Part shown: positions 55,321-64,000 of the stretch, in pieces
Position numbering within the stretch: position 1 is the first letter of the stretch
How the letters are laid out: each line of letters begins with the position of its first letter
Assembly: GCA_035604135.1 (NCBI GenBank)
Contig: DATNJB010000081.1
Span: forward strand, 1 to 64,000
Source: Poindextera sp035604135
Lineage (GTDB): Bacteria; Pseudomonadota; Alphaproteobacteria; Caulobacterales; Caulobacteraceae
Direction: 5' to 3'
DNA length: 64,000 bases
Translations under genes and position numbers: made by a program
The notes under the pieces: model-generated
Database searches by the model: none
The model's input: the letters and a program-made list of their open reading frames with translations, nothing else
What the model was told of the DNA's origin: nothing

Positions 55321-57087
55321 GTGGACAAGGCAAACGGCTGGCAGACGATCAGGAAGCGCCACGGGGATGCGTCGCGGGCGAACTTGGTCGACTATGAGTC
55401 GGCGGTCGCAGCCTTTTCGTGGGATGACGCGCGACGGCTGCTCGACGGGCTCCCGGGGGGCGGTCTGAACATCGCCTATGAAGCCATCGATCGGCACGTC
55501 GCCCATGGCCATGGCGATCGGGTCGCCATCCGCTGGATGGCGCAGGACGGGCGGGTCGAGATCCTCACCTACGAGGACCTGCGGCGACGGACCAACCGCT
55601 TCGCCAACGTGCTGCGCGCGCTCGGGCTGAAGCAGGGTGATCGCGTCTATTCGCTGCTTGGCCGCGAGCCGGCGCTCTACATCGCAGCGTTCGGAACATT
55701 GAAGGCCGGCTGTGTCTTCTGCCCGCTGTTCTCGGCCTTCGGACCGGAGCCGGTCAGGGCGCGCATGGAGATCGGCGAAGGCGCGGCCCTGATCACGACC
55801 GCAGCCCACTACCGCCGCAAGGTCGCGCCCTGGCGCGCCGACCTCGCTTGCCTGCGCGAGGTGCTGATCGTGGACGCCGAGACAGAGCTGCCCGAGGGAA
55901 CGCGGGATTTCTTGAGCCTGATGGGACCCGCGCCCGACGCGTTCGAGATCGTCAAGACAGCGCCGGACGATGTCGCCCTCCTGCACTTCACCAGCGGCAC
56001 CACCGGGCGGCCCAAGGGCGCCGTCCACGTGCACCAGGCTGTGGTCGCCCACCACATCACCGGGCGCTACGCCCTAGATTTCCACGAGGGCGACACTTTC
56101 TGGTGCACGGCCGATCCGGGCTGGGTGACCGGAACCTCCTACGGGATCATCTCGCCACTGACCAACGGCCTCACCATGGTCGTCGACGAGGCGGAGTTCG
56201 ATGCGGCGCGCTGGTACCAGCTGCTGCAGGACCAGAAGGTCACCGTCTGGTACACCGCGCCTACGGCGATCCGCATGCTGATGAAGGCAGGCGCCGAGCT
56301 CGCGCATCAGTATGATCTCTCGTCGATCCGTTTCATGGCCAGCGTCGGGGAGCCGCTGAATCCGGAGGCCGTGGTCTGGTCCGCCGAAACGTTCGGAAAG
56401 CCGTTCCACGACAACTGGTGGCAGACGGAAACCGGCGGCATCATGATCGCCAATTACGCGTCGATGGACGTGCGGCCGGGCTCCATGGGCAAACCGCTGC
56501 CAGGGGTCGTCGCCGGCATCGTGGAGCGCATCGAGACCGGCGTGGCCGAAGTGACCCGACCGATGGCGATGGGCGAGCTCGCGCTTCGGCCGGGATGGCC
56601 CTCGATGATGCGCGGCTACCTCCACGAGGAGGAGCGCTATCGCAAGTGCTTCGTGGGCGGCTGGTACCTGAGCGGCGACCTCGCGATGCGGGACTCCGAC
56701 GGCTACTACTGGTTCGTCGGGCGGGCGGATGACGTGATCAAGAGCGCCGGCCACCTGATCGGCCCGTTCGAGGTGGAGAGCGCCCTTATGGAGCATCCGG
56801 CGGTGGCCGAGGCGGCGGTGATCGGCCTGCCCGATCCCATCGCCGGCGCGACGGTGAAGGCCTACGTCACGCTGAGGCCAGGCTTCGAGCGAGGCGAGGC
56901 CATGCGCCGCGAGCTGCTTGGCCACGCGCGCAAGCGGCTAGGGGCGGCGGTCGCGCCAAAGGACATCGCCTTCCGCGAGAACCTGCCGAAGACCCGAAGC
57001 GGCAAGATCATGCGCCGCCTCCTGAGGGCGCGGGAGCTCGGCCTGCCGGAGGGCGACCTCTCGACGCTGGAGAGCGAGGAGCGATGA
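55321..57087 (+). CDS. Acetyl-CoA synthetase-like AMP-forming ligase
   Basis: 588 residues from GTG 55321. The P-loop is FTSGTTGRPKGAVH. NWWQTETGG carries the Trp that limits Acs pockets to acetate or propionate. WYLSGDLA, FVGRADDVIKSAGHLIGP and the C-terminal SGKIMRR complete the family set. It is shorter than Acs (about 650), with a reduced N-terminus. Its stop overlaps the E1 start (ATGA). It likely activates a short acid for the same pathway as the downstream E1-E2-carrier genes. Confidence 0.9.
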   Translation: MDKANGWQTIRKRHGDASRANLVDYESAVAAFSWDDARRLLDGLPGGGLNIAYEAIDRHVAHGHGDRVAIRWMAQDGRVEILTYEDLRRRTNRFANVLRALGLKQGDRVYSLLGREPALYIAAFGTLKAGCVFCPLFSAFGPEPVRARMEIGEGAALITTAAHYRRKVAPWRADLACLREVLIVDAETELPEGTRDFLSLMGPAPDAFEIVKTAPDDVALLHFTSGTTGRPKGAVHVHQAVVAHHITGRYALDFHEGDTFWCTADPGWVTGTSYGIISPLTNGLTMVVDEAEFDAARWYQLLQDQKVTVWYTAPTAIRMLMKAGAELAHQYDLSSIRFMASVGEPLNPEAVVWSAETFGKPFHDNWWQTETGGIMIANYASMDVRPGSMGKPLPGVVAGIVERIETGVAEVTRPMAMGELALRPGWPSMMRGYLHEEERYRKCFVGGWYLSGDLAMRDSDGYYWFVGRADDVIKSAGHLIGPFEVESALMEHPAVAEAAVIGLPDPIAGATVKAYVTLRPGFERGEAMRRELLGHARKRLGAAVAPKDIAFRENLPKTRSGKIMRRLLRARELGLPEGDLSTLESEER

Positions 57088-59090
57088 GCGAGGCGGCCGC
57101 CAAACCGCACCTGTCCCGCGACCACGTGCTCGCGCTCCTGCGGCAGATGATCCGCATCCGCGAGTTCGAGGCCAAGTGCTACGAGGTCTACACGCAGGAG
57201 AAGATCCGCGGCTTCATGCACCTCTACGACGGGGAGGAGGCCGTGGCCGTCGGCGTTATCCCGGTGCTGGAGGCTCGCGACCACATCGTCGCCACCTACC
57301 GCGAGCACGCGCACGCGCTGGTGCGTGGCTCACCCATGGCCGGCGTGATGGCCGAGATGTACGGCAAGCGCGAAGGGCTGAGCGGCGGCCGCGGCGGCTC
57401 TATGCACCTCTTCGACCGCGAGCATGGCCTTTTCGGCGGCAACGCGATCGTGGGCGGCGGGCTGCCGCTCGCCGTGGGCTTGGCGCTCGCCGATCGTATG
57501 CAAGGCAAGGACGCCGTCACGGCCTGCTTCTTCGGCGAGGGCGCGGTCGCCGAGGGCGCCTTCCACGAGAGCCTGAACTTGGCCGCTCTCTGGGGCCTGC
57601 CGGTCCTGTTCGTCTGCGAGAACAACCGCTACGCCATGGGCACGGCGCTCGAGATCTCGGAGTCCGAAACCGACATCCACAAGAAGGCCGAGGTCTATCG
57701 CATCGCCTCCGAAGCGGTCGACGGGATGGACGTGGTCGCGGTGGAGGCGGCGGCGCGACGAGCGGTCGCCCAGGTGCGCGAGACCGGCAAGCCCTATTTC
57801 CTCGAATGCCGGACCTATCGGTTCCGGGCGCATTCCATGTTCGACGCCCAGCACTATCGCGCGCGGATGGAAGTCGAAGCCTGGCGGGTCAAGGACCCCA
57901 TCGTCCGCTTCCAGGACTGGGCGATCGCAAGCGGCCTCGCGCATGCCGACGACGTGGAGCGCATCCGGGCAGAGGTCGGGGCGGAGATCGAGGCCGCGGT
58001 CACCGCCGCCGAAGCCGGGACGCTCGAGCCGGTGGAAGACCTGACGCGCTACGTCTGCGCTCCGGAACGGCCGGCGCCGCCGGCGCCCTCGCCTGCGCCG
58101 TCCGCGGCCACGGTCAAGACCAGCTACCGCGAGGCCATGCATGCGGCGATCCGCGACGCGATGACCCGCGACGACTCCGTCTTCCTGATGGGCGAGGACG
58201 TCGGCCACTACGGCGGCTGCTATGCGGTGAGCGAAGGCCTGCTCGGAGAGTTCGGCCCCGATCGCATCCGCGACACGCCGCTCTCCGAAGCCGCCTTCAC
58301 CGGCGCGGGCATTGGCGCAGCTATGGGCGGGATGCGTCCGATCGTCGAGGTGATGACCGTCAACTTCAGCCTGCTCGCGCTCGACCAGATCCTGAACAAT
58401 GCCGCCACCATCCGGCACATGTCGGGCAACCAGCTCGGCTGTCCGGTCGTGATCCGCATGGCGACGGGGGCCGGGCGGCAGCTCGCGGCGCAGCATTCGC
58501 ACAGCCTCGAGGGTTGGTACGCCCATATCCCGGGGCTGCGCGTGCTCGCGCCAGCGACGCTGGAAGACGCCCGCGGCATGCTGTGGACCGCGCTGCAGGA
58601 GCCCGACCCGGTCCTCATCTTCGAGAACGTGATGCTCTACAATCGCACCGGGCTGCTCGCGGAGGACGCCGGTCCGGTGGATATCGACAACGCCGCCGTC
58701 CGGCGCGAGGGCCGCGACCTGAGCCTGATCACCTACGGCGGATCGCTCTGGAAGACGCTTGAGGCTGCGGAAGCGCTGGCGCGGGAAGGCGTCGAGGCCG
58801 AGGTCGTCGACTTGCGGGTGCTAAGGCCGCTCGACGACGCGACGATGATGGCCTCGGTCCGCAAGACCCGGAAGGCGCTGATCGTCGACGAAGGCTGGCG
58901 GAGCGGCGGCCTGTCGGCGGAGATCGGCATGCGCATCGTCGAGCAGGCCTTCTTCGATCTCGATGCGCCGCTCGCCCGGCTCTGCAGCGCCGAGGTCCCG
59001 ATCCCCTACGCCAAACATCTGGAGGACGCGGCCATCCCGCAGACGGCGAGCATCCTGGCGGCCGCGAAGTCGCTGCTCGGCCGCGCCTGA
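57084..59090 (+). CDS. Fused 2-oxoacid dehydrogenase E1 (alpha-beta)
   Basis: 668 residues. Residues 1-320 are E1 alpha: RGFMHLYDGEEAVAVG, GRGGSMHLFD, and the ThDP site FFGEGAVAEGAFHESLNLA followed by NNRYAMGT. A proline/alanine linker (PAPPAPSPAPSAA, about 328-342) leads to E1 beta: LMGEDVGHYGGCYAVS, DTPLSEAAFTGAGIG and QHSHSLEGWYAHIPGL. Such chains are usually separate genes. It decarboxylates a 2-oxoacid and passes the acyl to lipoyl-E2. No E3 gene is nearby. Confidence 0.9.
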   Translation: MSEAAAKPHLSRDHVLALLRQMIRIREFEAKCYEVYTQEKIRGFMHLYDGEEAVAVGVIPVLEARDHIVATYREHAHALVRGSPMAGVMAEMYGKREGLSGGRGGSMHLFDREHGLFGGNAIVGGGLPLAVGLALADRMQGKDAVTACFFGEGAVAEGAFHESLNLAALWGLPVLFVCENNRYAMGTALEISESETDIHKKAEVYRIASEAVDGMDVVAVEAAARRAVAQVRETGKPYFLECRTYRFRAHSMFDAQHYRARMEVEAWRVKDPIVRFQDWAIASGLAHADDVERIRAEVGAEIEAAVTAAEAGTLEPVEDLTRYVCAPERPAPPAPSPAPSAATVKTSYREAMHAAIRDAMTRDDSVFLMGEDVGHYGGCYAVSEGLLGEFGPDRIRDTPLSEAAFTGAGIGAAMGGMRPIVEVMTVNFSLLALDQILNNAATIRHMSGNQLGCPVVIRMATGAGRQLAAQHSHSLEGWYAHIPGLRVLAPATLEDARGMLWTALQEPDPVLIFENVMLYNRTGLLAEDAGPVDIDNAAVRREGRDLSLITYGGSLWKTLEAAEALAREGVEAEVVDLRVLRPLDDATMMASVRKTRKALIVDEGWRSGGLSAEIGMRIVEQAFFDLDAPLARLCSAEVPIPYAKHLEDAAIPQTASILAAAKSLLGRA

Positions 59091-59093
59091 TCC

Positions 59094-60277
<1,184 letters not shown>

Positions 60278-60281
<4 letters not shown>

Positions 60282-60532
60282 CGGCGAACGACATCCGCGC
60301 GGTTCTCCAGGACGAGCTTGGCCGCATTGCGCCCGAGATCGACTTTGATAGCCTCGATGCCAGGGCCGACCTGCGCGAGGAGGCCGACATCGACTCGATG
60401 GACTTTCTCAACCTGCTCACGGCCTTGCACGTGAGGCTGCACGTCGACATCCCGGAGGCGGACAACGCAAAGCTGATCACGGTGCAGGGCGCGATCGACT
60501 ATCTGACGGCGAAGCTCGCAGCCACGGCTTAG
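60278..60532 (+). CDS. Carrier protein coupled to a 2-oxoacid dehydrogenase operon
   Basis: 84 residues. The phosphopantetheine Ser is in EADIDSMDFLNLL (DSM in place of DSL). Helix 3 and 4, with VDIPEADNAKLITVQGAIDYL, are normal for an acyl carrier protein. Its ATG overlaps the E2 stop, which shows tight co-expression. No keto-synthase or fab gene is adjacent. Confidence 0.87.
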
Positions 60533-60562
60533 TCGTTCGCCGCGTCGGGTGTGGAGCCGAGC

Positions 60563-60979
60563 ATGGGCGAGCCTTCGTCGGAGCGATGGGTCCTAGGTGA
60601 AGTCATCCTGGCCGCGCACGTCGCAATCATTGGCTTCAACTTGTTCGGGTTGGTCGCGATACCGCTCGGCGCCTGGCGGGGATGGCGCTTCGTTCGCCGG
60701 CGCGTCTGGCGCCTGCTGCACCTGGGATCCTTCGCCGTGGTCGCGCTGCAGGCGATCCTGGGCAGGGCCTGCTTCCTCACCGACTGGGAGGCCGATGTCG
60801 TGGGCGACCCGTTGCACGCGCCGCTGATCATGCGCTGGGTCAACGCAGTGATCTTCTGGCCCTTGCCGATGTGGGTGTTCGACGCCGTCTACGTCGCGCT
60901 CTTCGTCTACGTCGTTGCCCTCCTATGGCTGGTCCCCTTGCACACGGCCGCGCGAGCCGGCGTCGCCGGACGCCATTGA
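60563..60979 (+). CDS. DUF2784-family membrane protein
   Basis: 138 residues from ATG 60563, preceded by GGAG six bases upstream; a GTG at 60551 is possible. Three or four membrane helices (VILAAHVAIIGFNLFGLVAI, LLHLGSFAVVALQAILG, YVALFVYVVALLWLV) and RACFLTDWE with PLIMRWVNAV match the DUF2784 family. The function is unknown. It follows the carrier-protein operon by 30 bases. Confidence 0.78.
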   Translation: MGEPSSERWVLGEVILAAHVAIIGFNLFGLVAIPLGAWRGWRFVRRRVWRLLHLGSFAVVALQAILGRACFLTDWEADVVGDPLHAPLIMRWVNAVIFWPLPMWVFDAVYVALFVYVVALLWLVPLHTAARAGVAGRH

Positions 60980-61204
60980 TGGGTGTCGGCGGCTCTTGGC
61001 GCGCGGCAGGCCACGAATCGCCATCCGGCGCTTCGCACCCGTCGTCCGTTCCGGCTACGGCGCTAGGGTCCTGATCAGGGCTCAGGCGCGGCGGTCCTTG
61101 GACCCGTCTCCGCCAGGGAAGTCTTTACCGCCGGCCACGAGCGGAGTTGGCTCGACGCGTCGGCTGCGCGCAAGCTCGGCAGGGGATAGCGGCGGAAGGT
61201 GACC

Positions 61205-62380
61205 ATGACGTTGCTCGGGTCGAGCGAGCGGGGGGCTGTCGGGCCGCCGCTCACGCCGCTGGAGACGGGTTCGGCGATCGCCATCGGTGTCGTCTCCCTC
61301 CTGCTGTTCGGCGTGCTCGCGCTGCTGTTGGGCGCACTCGCTGACGAGAATCGCCTGAGCGTCGCCGCGATCGGCGTTAGCGCCACGCTGGAGGCGCTCA
61401 GCACGGGAGCGGCGACCGGGCTTGCGGGCCTATTCCTCCAGCCCCGCCGCCTCAGGGCGATCACCATCACCGCTGCGCTCGCGCTGGCCTCCTGCGATGT
61501 CGCGGTTGGCGGCGCGAACGGGCCTGGCGTGATTGTCATCCGGACCCTGGCCGGCGCGCCCGAGGGCGTCCTGCTCTGGGTCTGCATCGGCATGGTCGCC
61601 CGCACGCGGACGCCTGAACGCTGGGCGGCCGTGCTGGTGACGGCGACCCCGCTCGCCCAGTTCGCCGTCGCTTGGGCCCTGGCCGCGCAGGTCCTTCCGC
61701 GCCTCCATGCCGCCGGCGGCTTCGCCTTCATGGCGGCTTGCGTTCTTCTGGCCGCGCCCTTCGCCGTCATGCTGCCCGACGCATACGCCCCGCTTCCCGA
61801 CGTTGGACGGCTCCCATTTTCCTTGCCCGCGCGCGGCTGGATTGCGCTCGTCGCCGTGCTCATCCTGGTTGCCGCGTCGGCGGCGGTCGGCATCTACCTC
61901 GTGCCGCTGGCGCACCAGGCGGGGCTGTCGCTGGGCGTGGCCTCGACCGCGACCGCGATTTCGCTCGGCGCGCAGGTGTTCGGCGGCGTGCTCGCCGTAT
62001 CGCTGGCTGGCCGCATCGGCTATTTCCCGGTGCTGGCGGCCGGCGCCGCGGCCTTCCTGGTCGCATGGACGGCCTACGGCTTTCGCGAGCCGGCTTGGAT
62101 CTTCATCGTCGCGACCGCCCTCTTTGGCTTTACGGCCGTCTTCGTCTCACCTTTCTTCGTGCCGATGACCATTGACGCCGATCCCAGCCGCCGCGCCGCC
62201 CTGCAGATTGGCGCGGCCCAGCTGTCGGGCGCCGCGCTGGGGCCGCTGATCGCGTCGCGCGCGGTTAGCGACGGCCGAGCGCATGGCGTGCTTGTCCTGG
62301 GCGGGGGCCTGGTGGTCGTCAGCCTCTGCCTGGCCGGATGGTTGCACTTCACCCACTTGGCCGCTGGGGCCGCCGAGTGA
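61205..62380 (+). CDS. MFS-type transporter
   Basis: 391 residues from ATG 61205 with GAAGG upstream. About 12 hydrophobic helices alternate with short loops. Loop signals such as RTRTPERWAA and a second-half repeat DADPSRRAALQIGAAQLSGAALGPL are typical of drug/metabolite MFS proteins. The substrate cannot be assigned. It is monocistronic. Confidence 0.8.
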   Translation: MTLLGSSERGAVGPPLTPLETGSAIAIGVVSLLLFGVLALLLGALADENRLSVAAIGVSATLEALSTGAATGLAGLFLQPRRLRAITITAALALASCDVAVGGANGPGVIVIRTLAGAPEGVLLWVCIGMVARTRTPERWAAVLVTATPLAQFAVAWALAAQVLPRLHAAGGFAFMAACVLLAAPFAVMLPDAYAPLPDVGRLPFSLPARGWIALVAVLILVAASAAVGIYLVPLAHQAGLSLGVASTATAISLGAQVFGGVLAVSLAGRIGYFPVLAAGAAAFLVAWTAYGFREPAWIFIVATALFGFTAVFVSPFFVPMTIDADPSRRAALQIGAAQLSGAALGPLIASRAVSDGRAHGVLVLGGGLVVVSLCLAGWLHFTHLAAGAAE

Positions 62381-62548
62381 CGCCCGACCTCTAGTCGGCC
62401 TCGCGGTCCAGCGGCATCGCCGAAGTTGAGCGAAAAGCGTACGGACCGGCTGTGACTCAGACCAATCGGTCATCGGGCGTCGTCGACTTAATCCAAGTCA
62501 AGGCGCGATGGGACGCTGTGCGGTATCGAAGGTTTGCAGGAGGTGACC

Positions 62549-62989
62549 ATGAGCACCGGACTTCCCGTATTCGATACCACCGTCAACGAGACAAACCACT
62601 GGCTGAAGGCTCTGGAAGACGAGCTCCCGCAATGCGACCGGCATCAGGCGTATGGGGCCATGCGTGCGGTGATGCACGTGCTGCGCGATCGGCTGGCGCC
62701 CGGCGGCGCCATGCGCCTGGCTGCGCAGATGCCGCTGCTGCTTCGCGGCGTGTTCATCGAAGGGTGGCGCCCGGAAGAGACGCCAATCCGTTGGCACACG
62801 CCGCAGGCGTTCATCGAAGCCGTGGGAGCCGCGCTGCCTCCCGAATTCCCAGCGGATCCCGGGATCGTGGCGCGGCGCGTGATCAAGGTCCTCTGGTCGC
62901 GAATGAATGGCGGCGCAATGGAGAAGATCAAAGGCGAGGTGCCTGTCGCCATTCGCACCCTTTGGCCCAGCGAGCCCGCTCGGACCTGA
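62549..62989 (+). CDS. DUF2267-family protein
   Basis: 146 residues from ATG 62549 with AGGAGGT upstream. NETNHWLKALEDELPQCDR, AYGAMRAVMHVLRDRLAPGGAMRLAAQMPLLLRGVFIEGW and VIKVLWSRMNGG match the alpha-helical DUF2267 domain. It is soluble, without known catalysis; in relatives it accompanies stress-response genes such as the ribosome-hibernation protein nearby. Confidence 0.85.
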   Translation: MSTGLPVFDTTVNETNHWLKALEDELPQCDRHQAYGAMRAVMHVLRDRLAPGGAMRLAAQMPLLLRGVFIEGWRPEETPIRWHTPQAFIEAVGAALPPEFPADPGIVARRVIKVLWSRMNGGAMEKIKGEVPVAIRTLWPSEPART

Positions 62990-63148
62990 CCCGTCGCGCG
63001 GCGCCGTCGTCCGGCTAACCGGATTGGCGAGGCCGCCGACATGCGCGCCTCGGCCGAGGCCGACGCCTGGTGTGTGCTCGGCGTCGACGACGTGATCAAT
63101 GACATCCAGGTTCGCGCCTGGCCTCGGTCGAACGGCGCGCTGGCCGTT

Positions 63149-63727
63149 TCAGGGCGCGACGATGTGGGACTTGCCGATCTTGTGGACCGACGAAGCGGTC
63201 GGGCCTTTGTCGCCGCCTTCGGATTCGGCGAATCGAACCTCGTCGCCGGGACTCAAGCCTTCGAAGTCGCCTGCGACGACCGCATTGCGGTGGAAGTAGA
63301 ACTCCTGGCCGTCGGCGCTCTCGATCAACCCGTAGTCCTGCTCTGGGAACAGCTGCGAGATGCGGCCGAGCGGCGGCGCCTCATGCGCCTTCACCTTGCC
63401 CTCGAAGCGCCGTTCGTGATCCTGGAGCTGACGGCGGGCCGCCGCGAAGGCGTCGCGGACGGCGACATAGGGGTCCTCGTGGGCGTGATCGGCGGACGGG
63501 TTGCGGTCGACGACGACGTCCGCGCGCCCCGGCAGGCTGATGTGGATCCTGACCTGGTAGAGGTCGCCCTTATGGCGATGGCGGCTGCGGCCGATCAGGG
63601 CGACGTGGCAGGCGGTGATGCGCTCGCCGAACTGTTCGAGCTTGCGCGCTTCGCGCTCGATGCGCGCCTCCAGCGCTGGATTCGGTTCGAGCCCACCCTC
63701 GAACGTCACCTTCAGTGGAACTTGCAT
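63149..63727 (-). CDS. Ribosome-hibernation-like HPF/RaiA protein fused to a cold-shock domain
   Basis: 192 residues. Residues 1-110 resemble HPF/RaiA (RIEREARKLEQFGERITACHVALIG, YQVRIHISLPG). Residues 120-190 form a cold-shock/OB fold (GRISQLFPEQDYGLIESADG, EFYFHRNAV, VRFAESEGGDKGPTASSV). Canonical RNP motifs are weakened. It probably binds 30S ribosomes or RNA in stress. GGAG precedes ATG 63727. Confidence 0.88.
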   Translation of the reverse strand: MQVPLKVTFEGGLEPNPALEARIEREARKLEQFGERITACHVALIGRSRHRHKGDLYQVRIHISLPGRADVVVDRNPSADHAHEDPYVAVRDAFAAARRQLQDHERRFEGKVKAHEAPPLGRISQLFPEQDYGLIESADGQEFYFHRNAVVAGDFEGLSPGDEVRFAESEGGDKGPTASSVHKIGKSHIVAP

Positions 63728-63841
63728 CTTCGATGCTCCGGCTAAGCGATCCGTCGTCGATGTGAATACTCAAGGCGGAGACCTGGCCCCGCCTTGATAG
63801 CGATCAACAAGTCCGCGCTTCCTCCGCGTCGCCGCGAGGAG

Positions 63842-64000
63842 TCAGCCGCCATCAACGTCGGCGAAGTGCTCCGCGAGGTTCGCCTCGGGCACTTGGGTGA
63901 GGTCCTTCTGCAGCTGCGCGGCAACCTTCCGCCGCGTTGGCGCATCAAGCGCTTGGTGGAGCTCGCTAAGCGCATGAGCGGGCGCCACGAGGATCAGGCG
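63842..64000 (-). CDS. Host-attachment-type protein (baeRF), C-terminal part
   Basis: 53 codons end at the stop 63842-63844, with the rest beyond the window. LVAPAHALSELHQAL and KDLTQVPEANLAEH match the C-terminus of the host-attachment (AttH-like/baeRF) family, with a short acidic tail. Strand and phase are consistent to the edge. The function is uncertain; relatives are stress- or attachment-related. Confidence 0.65.
   Translation of the reverse strand, partial: RLILVAPAHALSELHQALDAPTRRKVAAQLQKDLTQVPEANLAEHFADVDGG

Noticed and set aside
53668..56055. 795-codon minus-strand open frame
   Set aside because: Mirror of the HhH, nitroreductase and synthetase genes; low-complexity Arg-rich product.

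Overview
The window is high-GC, gene-dense DNA with short intergenic gaps and frequent GTG starts. It looks like chromosome from an alphaproteobacterium, possibly Caulobacterales or Rhizobiales. Supporting signs are the box benzoyl-CoA genes with a BoxR-type regulator, an amino acid:[carrier protein] ligase, two hybrid histidine kinases and many lone glutathione S-transferases. The genus cannot be fixed from the sequence alone. One tRNA (anticodon CAT) is present; there is no rRNA, CRISPR array or intact transposon.

Layout. 1-13 kb: housekeeping and accessory enzymes, including a class D beta-lactamase-like lipoprotein that has lost its catalytic residues, a tRNA followed by a tandem repeat, a duplicated secreted protein, arsC, a GDT1-type exporter and a metY-metA operon. 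13-16.6 kb: a carrier protein divergent from an acyl-CoA dehydrogenase and an aminoacyl-carrier-protein ligase, with a sigma-54-like promoter facing each way. 16.6-23 kb: ridA-boxR-bclA divergent from boxC-boxB, for aerobic benzoate breakdown through benzoyl-CoA epoxide; boxA is not here. 23-30 kb: GSTs, a hybrid kinase, MarC and a GadB-length glutamate decarboxylase. 30-34.4 kb: a reductase/AMP-ligase/carrier-protein operon divergent from a deleted acyltransferase remnant and a ThDP enzyme. 34.6-43.8 kb: scattered polysaccharide and tailoring genes (methyltransferase, class IV aminotransferase, deacetylase, GT2, O-antigen-ligase-like protein, GNAT-like protein, P450, acyltransferase 3), a transposase remnant and a truncated flippase; several of these have sigma-54-like promoters. 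44-55 kb: pckG, a second hybrid kinase, folD, GST-like proteins, a sulfatase, an HhH protein and a nitroreductase. 55.3-60.5 kb: an overlapping operon of acyl-CoA synthetase, fused 2-oxoacid dehydrogenase E1 alpha-beta, E2 and a carrier protein. 60.5-64 kb: membrane proteins, DUF2267, an HPF/cold-shock fusion and the end of a host-attachment-type protein.

Main theme. Three separate stand-alone carrier proteins each sit beside a different loading chemistry: aminoacyl ligase plus flavin dehydrogenase, AMP ligase plus SDR, and fused E1 plus E2 plus acyl-CoA synthetase. None is beside fatty acid synthesis genes. They suggest small carrier-protein-bound pathways whose products are unknown. The carrier module at 14 kb and the polysaccharide genes at 34-43 kb also share sigma-54-like promoters, which suggests a common RpoN regulon.
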